A stretch of DNA of 62,500 nt from Anaeromyces robustus. Taxonomy: Eukaryota > Neocallimastigomycota > Neocallimastigomycetes > Neocallimastigales > Neocallimastigaceae. Positions 36,665-61,440 of the stretch are shown in pieces; position 1 is the stretch's first letter; the number at the start of each line of letters is the position of its first letter. A program made the translations under genes and the position numbers. Below the pieces are notes generated by a model that did not search any database, was not told the DNA's origin, and was given only the letters and a program-made list of their open reading frames with translations. The stretch lies in the NCBI GenBank assembly GCA_002104895.1, contig MCFG01000237.1:45001-107500 (forward strand), read 5' to 3'.

Positions 36665-39054
36665 GTTGTTGTTGTTGTTGTTTGCTGTTATTGTTTTTCT
36701 TTATTATTATTATTTTAAATAAAATAATAATAAAATATAAATAAATTAAAAAGATTTATTTTCCTTTCACCTTATAAAGAAAATTCTATACTTGTTGGTT
36801 ATTCTGGTATTTTATATTTTATTTTATGGGAAAAAAATTTACCCGAAAATGTACAAAAATTTCGTTTATTCGATTATAGAAATATGGAGAATGATGACGA
36901 CGGTAATATTATATATTATTATATATAATTTAAATTGAAATTAATTAAACTTTAATAAATAATATAGAAGAATTTGTAAGCCAAGAAAATTATAAATGTA
37001 GTAATTTTAGAAGAAATGCCAAAAAGAATTTTGAACAATCTTTAGGATTGAATCCTCACAACGATTTTATATTACAATATTATATTAAAGTAATTATTTA
37101 ATTTATTATTAATAATATAAAATAATAATTTATTATTAATAATTTTAATAATTTTTATACAGATTTTAATATTTGAAAAGCATTTTGAAAAAGCATATTT
37201 AAATCTAAATAATTTTTGTGATATAAATCCAAATAATCTCATTGGCTTAAAGTAATTAAACTTTATAACTATTCTTATTCTTCTTCTTCTTCTTCTTCTT
37301 ATTATTATTATTATTATTATTATTGAATAACATTTTATTAATAATTCACTTTAATATTATGATATAATTAAAATTAAAATGAATAATAGGTTATTATTAA
37401 ATTTTATCAAAACATATTCACAAAATGATATAAAATGGGTGGAATTAACTAATAAAATAATTAAAATTGACAAATTTTGTGATAGAGAAACAATATTTCT
37501 TCCTTTAGTAGATTATTATTTAAAATTATTTAGTAAATATAAATAATTAATATTTTTTCTGATATAAATAATACAAATCTAATGTATATATGTGTTATAT
37601 ATATAAAATAACTAAAAATGAAGATAAAAAGAATAAAAAAGAAATGTCAAAAACCTATTCATCTGAATCTTCTTCATTACATTATATAAAATTGGCAGAA
37701 GAGCTTTTAATTGAACGTTTAGATTTTGAAATAGATAGTTTTAAGTTATGGGAAAAGTTGGCAAATATATTATTAATTATTAAGTAAATAGCATTTTATT
37801 TTAATAATATTGAATTAAAAAAAAATTATACACTAATTGAATAATATAACTAAATATTTTAAAATTTAGTGAAAAATATTTAGGTATTGATCATGAGTTA
37901 TGGAAAAATAGAAGAAATTGGTGGAAATTATTTCATTTTGAAAATAAAAATATAATTATTAAATCAGAAGATAAGGCTGGTAAATAATTAACAATATAAA
38001 TTGTTATATAATATATATTAATTATTATTGAAACCTATATCTTTATTAAAGTTAAATATTTTGAATTATTGGTATAGAATTTTTTATATATAGAGCCATT
38101 TGTTCAATATATATTTATGGTAAAAATATGGATTTAAAAAGCAATTATATATATAATATATCAAATAATTTAAGAAAAATTATCAGAAAGCATGGATTTA
38201 CAGAAAGAGAAATTTATCCTGAATGCTCTGAAGAAGAACTAAAAAAATATATATCTTCTATACCAAATATTGATATTAAAGAAAAGATAGAAAAAGATAA
38301 AGATAAAAATGAAGTTATGAATATTAAAACAATTTTTGGAAAAAGAATTTCATCATATTTAAAGAATTATATGAATCGAAAAGAAATAACTAATTGCGAA
38401 ATAGATAAAAATATTAAGGAATATTTAGAAAGGGTATCAAATCAATTTAATTTTTTGAATAAAGCATATCAGTCACACTTTTTAAGTAATTCTGATTATC
38501 AAAATGATGTGTATGAATTAAGAAATATTTTACTGTCAAAACTATCTGGACTAAAAGCATTTTACAAGAATTATCGTAATATTAATGCATTTTATATTTT
38601 CAAGCATTATGGAATATCAATTTTTCATTTAGAATTTTTAAATTTTGAATATGAGCATCCAGAAGAAGCATCTTATTTTGAAAAATTACATGAATTATTA
38701 TTTAAGCTTTCAGAAAGTCAATTGGAAAAATTGAAACCTTCAGTAACATATATAAATCAGAGTAATAACTCTAAATTTTTAGAAGAAAATCAAAAAGAAA
38801 ATTCTTTAGTTGAAAATAAAAAAATATTTATTATTAATCAAATTAAGAGTAATTGTATAGAAGAATTATCAAATACAGTAGATGAAGATATTATTGACAG
38901 TTATGAAGATCTAAATATTCATTTTTCTGATACTGATAAAGATATTATTAATGTAAATCAATTAATTACAAAATGTAATGATTTATGTATAAAATATTCA
39001 ATATCAAATTATATTATTAAATATGTATTTGATATATTATTTTTAACATTTTAA
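36040..39054 (+). CDS. TAF1A-like subunit of RNA polymerase I factor SL1/TIF-IB
   Basis: Join(36040..36363, 36481..36560, 36754..36902, 36968..37089, 37163..37251, 37390..37532, 37624..37783, 37870..37979, 38096..39054), 2136 nt, 711 aa (human TAF1A about 450). Assigned from three landmarks in the right order: SIEMLWKIGMEILRNK (family: PEIIWKLGSEIL), an alpha-helical TPR-like middle with ILVGYSGILYFILWEKNLPE, and DHELWKNRRNWWKLFHFE (family: W-x2-R-KNWWPGFHF), followed by AAICSIYIYGKN. TAF1A bridges promoter recognition and Pol I recruitment on rDNA. The C-terminal ~300 residues are a charged extension with no match that I recognise. The last exon has two AG acceptors 2 bp apart; the one used here (exon from 38096) keeps the long frame and restores the conserved AxxxxxYxxGK segment. 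Exon 2 and 3 borders are the least certain. Confidence 0.75.
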
Positions 39055-39424
39055 TAAACAAGTGACAATAACTATCAATTTTTTTTTTTTTTTTTTTTTT
39101 TTATTATTGTTTTGATTTTGGTGTTTATATTATTTTAATATATTACCCACTAAATTATAATTATTAAATATAAATATAAATAAATTATACTTTTAATTTT
39201 CGGATGTTTTACTTAAATTAAACCAAAATATTGTGCTATATAATCTATACAGAATTAATATTATATTTTTTTTTACCAATATATATTAAATTTACTAGAA
39301 AAAAATTTTTTTTTATAATTTTTATAGAGTTCTTGTATATATATTTATATTTATATATAATTTTATTATTATTTTTATTTTTTTATTAGTATTTTTTATT
39401 TAAGGATTAAGTATAATAAATATA
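39055..39424. other. Short tandem intergenic region
   Basis: 370 bp between the TAF1A-like stop and the ZC3HC1-like start, both on the plus strand. It contains a 24-bp T-run at 39078-39102 and otherwise mixed A/T sequence. It must hold the 3' end of one gene and the promoter of the next. Confidence 0.65.
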
Positions 39425-45963
<6,539 letters not shown>

Positions 45964-46368
45964 ATTTATATATATATATTCATAAAAAATATTTTTATTA
46001 AGAATTGTAATAAAAATTATAATTAAATATCTTTATTATGAAAGATAAAAAATGAAATTTATTAAAAGTTGAATATAAATCAATATGTAATAAAATTTTA
46101 TAAGTTTATATTAATTTTTAATTACACTTATTATTTATGGTTTATTGACTTTTTGTTAAAACAAAGAATATATTAAATATGTATCAATTTAAATAAATTG
46201 AAATATATATATTTATCGCACTAAAATTTATTAAATAATTTTATTTTTCATTATATTTGAGATAAGCCACAATTATTAAATAATTTTTCATAAATTTTGT
46301 AAATTAAGTAATTATTTATATTAATAATAAAGCAATTTAAAAATTTATTTCTTTTATATTTGTTTATC

Positions 46369-46431
<63 letters not shown>

Positions 46432-47112
46432 TAAACCAAATTTCATTAAATGCATGGTTTATTTTCATAGGTTACAAAAAATTGATTATAATATATTGTT
46501 TATGGATGCGACCCATTTCACCAACTTAATATACAAAAATTTACACTTTTTAAAAAATACGCCATATTAAAAATGTAATTATTTTATTTTAATAAATAAT
46601 AAATAATAAAAAAATAAATAGTTATGTACTAGTGAATGTATATATATTTTGTTTAGCCACAAAAAAAACGTGACCTGGTGATATGGGAAACCCCATTGTT
46701 AATAAATTAGGATTAGGTAATAAATGTATTAAATAATCATTTGAAATATTTTATAAAGAATTTTATAAATAAATGAAAATAAAGAAATAGAAATCATAAC
46801 AACAGATAAACATTGAATTATTATTTAATAAATTCATTCTTTTAAAAAAATTATTTTCGAGATTTTTTTTTATTTTATTTTATTTATTTTATTTCATTTT
46901 ATTTTTTTGTTTACTTTATTTTATTTATTTACTTATTTATTTAATTTATTTTATTTTCTTGATTATTTTAAATCTTTCTATAAAAAATGAACTTTACTTT
47001 TATTTTTTATTTTTTTTTCTACTCATATAAATATTATTTATCATTTACAAAATCTTGGCACTATTTAATACTTTTTTATTTAATTATTTAAATAAAATAG
47101 GAAAAAGCTTTC
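45964..47112. other. Convergent intergenic region with two G/C-richer patches
   Basis: Between the ZC3HC1-like stop (+) and the ACBP stop (-). It holds a TTTA array (46370-46431). Two patches stand out. Around 46433-46570, a plus-strand frame contains LFMDATHFTNLIYKN and ends at TAA. Around 46625-46745, a minus-strand frame bounded by stops contains LTMGFPISPGHVFFVAKQN. Neither has an ATG-to-stop structure of useful length, and I recognise neither. Confidence 0.55.
46370..46431. repeat. TTTA tetranucleotide array
   Basis: About 15 pure TTTA units. Confidence 0.95.
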
Positions 47113-47907
47113 TTAGTTTCTAGCCTTTAAAGTTTCAACAAGTTCAATGTACTTAGCTTGAGCTTCGCTTTTGCTCATACCTTTAACCTTGTTCCAAGAC
47201 TTCCACTTAGCCTTTATTAAATAAAACAAATTTTAATCAAAAATAATAAAAACAAAAATTATAAAATAAAAATTAATTAATTATTCATTTTTATATTTAA
47301 ATAAATGATATATATAACTTGTTTAACATGTTTATAAAACATATATAATTAATTTAAATAGATATTTACAGAACCCTTAAGATCAAAAACACCTGGCTTA
47401 TCAGTTTCATTGTCACCTATATATTTATTAAAAATTATTTAATATATATATTTAGTAAACATCTATACATTATAATATTTTTTTATATTGATGTCGTATA
47501 TATACCAATGGTTCCTTGCTTATAGTAAGCATATAATTCTAAAAGTTCAGAATCACTTGGTCTGTAAGTAAGTTGCTTAACTTCTACAGCAGCAGTATCA
47601 AATTTTTCTTTATTATATAAATAAATAAATAAAACTCAGTAAAAAACTTTTTATTTATTCTTTCATCTGCTATCTATTATTTTATTGTTATTGTGTATTG
47701 TATATTTCTATTATTCTATATATTACTAATTATTTTTAATCATACATTTTTATTTATTTTCATTGTTACTTTTTTATTATAATATATTAATAATAAAACA
47801 TTATAATAACATATTTATCATTTACATTATAATTATTCTATTAATTTTTTTTTTAAAAATTAAAATTTTAATTTTTTTTTTTTTTTTTATTTACCATTTC
47901 CAGACAT
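47113..47907 (-). CDS. Acyl-CoA-binding protein
   Basis: Complement(join(47113..47211, 47370..47416, 47506..47607, 47895..47907)), 261 nt, 86 aa, the usual ACBP size. Small cytosolic four-helix protein that binds long-chain acyl-CoA esters. Landmarks: FDTAAVEVKQL, the signature SELLELYAYYKQGTIGDNE, KPGVFDLKGSAKWKSWNKVK and the helix-4 stretch SEAQAKYIELVETLK. The tyrosine, lysine and tryptophan positions expected for ligand binding (YAYYKQ, KWKSW) are present. The first exon is only 13 bp (MSGN plus one base), followed by a 287-bp intron with a T-run. Codon use is noticeably less A/T-biased (GCC, AAC, AAG, GTT) than in the long genes, consistent with high expression. Confidence 0.95.
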
Positions 47908-48120
47908 TTTGTACAATATTATAGTAAAAAAAAATTATTTTTACAAGATAAATAGTTAAAGATATTCCAACTATTTATATTTTTATACTCGAGCAATAAT
48001 AAATCTTCATGAATTATCGAATAATATGAAAGAATTTTTAATATATTAATATATGATATTAATAACTTTAATTAATTAATTTATTTATTTAATTCATTTA
48101 TTTATATTTTACATTTTATA

Positions 48121-48216
<96 letters not shown>

Positions 48217-48822
48217 ATAATAATATAATAATATAATAAAAATAAATAAATACTATAATAAATCATACACAGAAATTAAAAAATGTTAAAATATAATAAT
48301 AATATAATATAAAAAATTAATAGATTAATTTATATTAATCTAATAATCATTAGACTTTAATAATTGTAACTGTTAAAATATTATACAAAAATAATTATTT
48401 ATAAATAACAATTTAAATACTCCATTACATATTAGTAATTAACAATTTAAATACACTCTAAAATGTTATTTTATATTTTTTTTTCTTTTTTTATATTTTA
48501 TAATATTATGGATGTTTTTATTTAAAAAAAAGTAATAGATTATTAATTACAAAAATGATTCTTTAAATAAAGTATGTTTTATTTTATTGAATTATATTAA
48601 ATAAATGCATTTATAATTGAAATTAATTGAAAACTGAAATATCATTTGGTATTTTTTCATAATAAATTAATTTTAAGTAACGTTTTAAATTGGTTTAATC
48701 TAAGGTTAATTTTTTTTTTTTTTTTTTTTTTTTTGATTTTTAAATTAAAAATATATATATAAATTAAATAAAAATAATTAATATATTAATATTTCAATGA
48801 AAAAATCAATATATTTTACTTT
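47908..48822. other. Intergenic: ACBP promoter and mago nashi 3' flank
   Basis: No gene seen. It contains a TAAA array (48119-48213) followed by a few TAATA units, and a T-run at 48713-48735. Confidence 0.7.
48119..48213. repeat. TAAA tetranucleotide array
   Basis: About 23 uninterrupted TAAA units, about 210 bp upstream of the ACBP start codon. Confidence 0.95.
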
Positions 48823-49312
48823 TCAAAATTCTACCTTAAAATGACTAGAAATTAAAGAAAACACAAAACATTTTAAATCTTGAATTAAATAATAAAATGC
48901 TCTCATTCCTTCAGGATCTTCACTTTCTTGAACATCAATTAAAGAACCTAATTTTGAAGTCTAATAAACCATGTAATATAAAATTATAATATAAAATTAA
49001 GCATAATTACTTTTAGAGTATTAATTATTAATTATATCGAAAAAAAAAACGTACAGTAAAAGAAATATGTTCATCACCATAAACAATTTCTAATTCTTGT
49101 CTTCCTACTTTATCAGCTAATGGCCATAATTTATCATCTTCTCTATTTATATAAATTATTTTATTAAAATAAGCAATTCAATATTGATTTAAACACTAAT
49201 ATATAGAATAGGTTATATAATATGTATATATTACTTCATAATTTCACTTTCTTCAACTATTCTCTTTAATTCGTTCATAACAGTTTTTGATACATAAACT
49301 ATGTTGTTTTAT

Positions 49313-49351
<39 letters not shown>

Positions 49352-49852
49352 AGAAAACCTTATTTTGTTAAATAATAAAATATATATAAAAGTAAATAAC
49401 TAACCTTCTTTTCTAATCATGGAATCATTTTTATAATTGGAATTATTGGCATATCTAAGTTTACCGTCTGGACGAAATTCAAATTCTAAAAATTCATGAC
49501 CGAATCTACCCATATGGCCAACACTTTTTATTAAATTTATTAATAAATTTTATATTGATATAAGCAGAATATATATATTAATAATTAGTTATAAAGTATA
49601 TATAATTAAAATTATATATATCAATTTATTATATATTATACATTTAATTATTTATTATAAAATTATTCAATTGTAATTTTTCAATTTCATATAACCCATG
49701 ATTTTTAAATTAAAATTTTGATATATATATAGTCACAGAAATTTTAATTAAACTTGATATAGTTCTAGATACTATAATTAAACTTGATATAAATATAGTT
49801 ATAGAAATTATAATTAAACTTACTAATATCTTACATAGAATTCATCAGACAT
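48823..49852 (-). CDS. MAGOH: Mago nashi, exon junction complex core subunit
   Basis: Complement(join(48823..48960, 49055..49142, 49235..49298, 49405..49523, 49824..49852)), 438 nt, 145 aa (family about 146). It forms a heterodimer with Y14/RBM8A in the exon junction complex, acting in mRNA localisation, splicing and quality control. It is conserved end to end: [120 protein letters not shown]. Only the extreme C-terminus (SSHFKVEF) departs. Intron 1 (49524-49823) carries an imperfect repeat of 'attaaacttgatata'. Its presence fits the intron-dense genome. Confidence 0.97.
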
Positions 49853-52800
49853 TTTGTTGTTTTAATATAAATAACAATAATAAATTATAATAAATATATT
49901 ATAAATAATATGATCTTTTTCTTAAAAACAACAAAAAATCTAATATAAATGTTTTTATATAATTAATATTTTTTAAATAATTAATTTAATTACATAAACA
50001 TTTGATGATTAATACATTATTAAAAATGAGTATATTTTATTATTCTATAAATATATTAATATTGTACGATATAAATTATTATCCAATCAATTAATTGTTA
50101 TATACATTCATACACATACACAAGTTAAATAATAATAAATAATCATTAATTAAAAAATTTTAGGATTTATTATAGTTAACTTAGACTGGTAAATATATTA
50201 GGTTAGATATAGTTTATGAAGTGAATGTATTTAAAAAATAATAAAACATTAATGACAAATAAATAATATAATAAAAAGAAATACTTGTAATGTATTTTAA
50301 AAATGTTTTAACATTTATACTCTCATATTTATTTATAATTGTATTTATTTTATTTATATAAATTAAATAATATAATTTACTTTCATATAATAAGAATAGT
50401 AACAATAACTGTTTTATAGAGAATATTTTATTTTTCATTTAAACCATTATTATTATAAAAATATATAAATGTAAAAATTTAAATAAAATATTTTTTGTTT
50501 TAATCATTTTAAGATTTGTAAGACATTTTAATGTGAATAATTTAAGATATTTAAAAAATAATAATTTTTTAACAATATGTTATAGAAAATTTTGGATTCT
50601 GCAAATTATATTTTTAATTATGTTACTTAACAACTTTTATTAATTTATTTATAAAAAAATTCTTTTGTTATAATTATGTTTATTTTAATGTTATGTATTA
50701 GTTCAAGTGTTATTAAAATTTTATTATTTTTATCTTATTTATGACTATATTTTAACAAACAAATAAACAAATAAACAAACAAAATTTTTTATCTTTTTAT
50801 ATCATTATAATCTAAAGTTAAACGTCTCCAATTTAAATAAGTATTTTAATTTATTTAGTAAATATCATTATTTAAATATTTTATAGAACTCCGACAATAA
50901 ATATTGATTATTATAAAAGAGGTACTTTAAATATGTCAAATAAATTTTTTTATTTCTATGTATAGTAATGATTAAGTATTAATTCATTAATAAGTGTGTA
51001 AATAACTTTTTTTTATTTTTTTTAGAATGTATTATTTTTATATGTAATTGAAAAATAATTAATAATTTATATCTATAATTAATATCTAGATATGTTAAAA
51101 ATTTTTTATATTTTAACATAAAAATTATATCTTAATAATTCTATTATTAAAAAATATTATAATTATTTTTTGTTTTTTGTAATGATAAATAATATAGTAT
51201 TGGTAACATGATACTTGTCGTTTTATTATGTAAAAATATATATGTTAAATAAGAAACCTACTGTAACGCATAATAAATGATAAAAACAAAAAATAGTTTA
51301 ATATATTATTTTTAAATTTTTAAAAAATAGGTAAAATAAACAAAATAAATTAAAATGAGTTTTAATAATAAAATAAAACTTTATTTATCAAATAATATAT
51401 TAAACTTTTTCACTTTATACATTATATTATAAAAATAAAAAATAGAATTAGGGTTTTTATTAAACTAGAATGTTAATTTATAAAAAGGAGTAATTATGAA
51501 TATTTTTTATGAATAATATATTTTACATATTATTTATAAAATAATAAAAATATATTGTAATATTTTTTTATTCAAAATTATTATACTTTTATATTTTAAA
51601 TTGTTAATTATTTTATTTTAGCTAACTATAAAGTTTTAATTTCACAATTTCTTTAAAAACAAATAAAATTTAAAGCAAAAAAAAAAAAGTATTCTTAAAT
51701 ACTTAAATAGTTAAATATTTTTATTTAATTTATATTTTTGTTTTTCTTTTTTTTTATTATTTTACTTTAGATAATTAAATTATTATCAAATAATTGGACC
51801 ATTTTTTAAAGTTAATGAAAATTGTTTATTATTTTATATATCATAGGTATGAAAAAAAAATATTTAAAAAAATAAACATTTTTAGTAAAATATTAAATAT
51901 ATAAAATAAACATTCTTAAATTAATTAATAAATATATTAGGTATAAAAAAAATAAACATTCTTAAATTAATTAATAAATATATTAATTTAATAATAAATA
52001 TTTTAATAAAAAAAAGTTTTAAATAGTCGTTTTTTTTAATCAGTATTCTTCATAATTAAAGAAAGTTAATGCTTTATTTTAATAAATAATTTTGTAATAA
52101 ATGAATTTTATATATATTAAGATTGAATAAAAAAATAAAATATATTTTAATATTATTTCAAATAATTGGTGAAATAGAAATTAATAAAATAAATATTACT
52201 AATACTTTTTAAATAAAATAAATTTAACTTTTATTCAATATTAAATAATTTTTTCTTTTTTTTTTTTTTTTTTTTTTACCAAAATTATATACATTTATAC
52301 AAAAAAATTTCAAAATATATATTAATGTAATATATATATTATAGTATATATATTATATGATCCTAAAATGTTTTTTTGTTAGAAATATATTGAATATATT
52401 TTATTACTAATCATTCATATCAATTAATAAGGATATATTACTATTTGATATAAATTTAATTTTATTTATTTTAAATGTGTGGATAAATAAATGAATATAT
52501 AATTCAAAAAGAAAAAATATAAGGAATTATAAAGACATATTAATAAAAATAAAAGAAAATAAAGAAAAAAGAAATAAACCAATATTATATAAATTATTCT
52601 TTTAATTATTTGTTTATTTTTTGTCTTTGTACTATATTTTTTATATTTAATTATTTATCATATCTATACAACTATTAAAAATATATATTTTATTGTAATA
52701 CAAAACTTATCGAAAATTAATATTCTTTTTACATCAGTTGTTCTTTCAATTATCAGTTTAATATTTAATTAAAAGGTTACTTCATTTTATCAGATTTATT

Positions 52801-52857
52801 AGTATTATAATAATTAAAATATTATTATAGGAAAATTTGATACATCAAAGAAAAAAA
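49853..52857. other. 3.0-kb divergent intergenic region
   Basis: Between the starts of mago nashi (-) and the F-box gene (+). No gene is recognised; the minus-strand frame at 50214-50438 is compositional. It contains a 35-bp direct repeat (51906-51940 and 51951-51985, 'ataaacattcttaaattaat...') and a T-run at 52258-52277. Just before the F-box start, tattatag at about 52823-52830 looks like a splice acceptor, so the mRNA may have a 5'-UTR intron. Confidence 0.65.
51906..51985. repeat. Perfect 35-bp direct duplication
   Basis: Two copies beginning ataaacattcttaaattaat are separated by about 10 bp (ggtataaaaa). Non-coding. Confidence 0.8.
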
Positions 52858-60381
<7,524 letters not shown>

Positions 60382-60892
60382 AAATTTAATAAAAATTAAA
60401 AATAATATAAATAACCCATTAATATACCATATAAAAACAAGTAATTATTATAATAGTATAATTGTATAAATAGTATATAATTTATGTACTTATGATACCC
60501 TTTTATTTATTTTTTTTAGTAAACACTCTTCTTTATTATTATTAAAAAAATGATTTATTTACAATTATTATTAAATCACTTAATTATTATATTGTAATAT
60601 AATTTATTAAATATTTTTTAAATATATGTTAAAAATACATATATGATATCCAAATATTAATTTTAAAATATATATATAAATACAAAATAATCTTTTTTTT
60701 TTTTTTTTTAATTATATATATATTTCATTGATTTTAATTATAAAACATTTATTTATTTAATATTTACATATATATATAAAATATATATATTACTGTTTTT
60801 TTATACTTTATAAATACATTAAAACAAAAAGTAATAAAAAAAAAAAAAAAAAAGAAAGATATAAAAAAAGAAAAAAAAGAAAAATTGCATAA

Positions 60893-60959
<67 letters not shown>

Positions 60960-61137
60960 AAAGATAAAAAAATTAAAAAATATAATATAAAAATTTAAAA
61001 TTCAAAAATATATGAATAAGTATAAGAATATAAACTTATATAAATAAATTATATATTTATGTTTAAGCCAATAGAATATAATTTATATATATTCATATAT
61101 TTATGTAAGTTATATATGATTTTTTTATTACATTTTG
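60382..61137. other. Convergent 3' intergenic region
   Basis: Between the F-box gene stop (+) and the stop of the UBZ-protein gene (-). No gene is seen. It holds a T-run at 60691-60709, an A-run at 60836-60853 and a TAAA array at 60891-60960. Confidence 0.7.
60891..60960. repeat. TAAA tetranucleotide array
   Basis: About 17 pure TAAA units. Confidence 0.95.
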
Positions 61138-61361
61138 TTATATGTCATCCAGATTAAAAGCTTCTATAGCACAAGCATTAATATGTTCATTAATCTTATC
61201 AATATTATTACTATGTAAAGTTACACCACATAATGGACAAACTTTTATTTCTGATAATGAGGAAAGAGAATTAGTTTTAACTAATTTTGATGATGGTGAA
61301 GATGATGTTTTTGAGGTTTCTAAAAAATAATCGGATGTTGATTTAGTAGGTTTATTAATAG

Positions 61362-61440
<79 letters not shown>

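Noticed and set aside
36780-36902. TAF1A-like exon 3 starting at the AG at 36778-36779
   Set aside because: It gives a frame that stops within the exon; the acceptor before 36754 keeps frame and adds FIFLSPYKENSILVGYSGIL.
38094-38138. TAF1A-like protein ending 14 codons into the last exon
   Set aside because: This needs the proximal of two AG acceptors. The distal acceptor restores a conserved family segment and a 319-codon frame, so it is preferred; the alternative is kept as a finding.
52837-52857. Translation start of the F-box gene at a non-ATG codon (TTG) at 52837
   Set aside because: The first ATG in the frame is 52858, and a splice-acceptor-like TATAG precedes this stretch, which is better read as 5' UTR.
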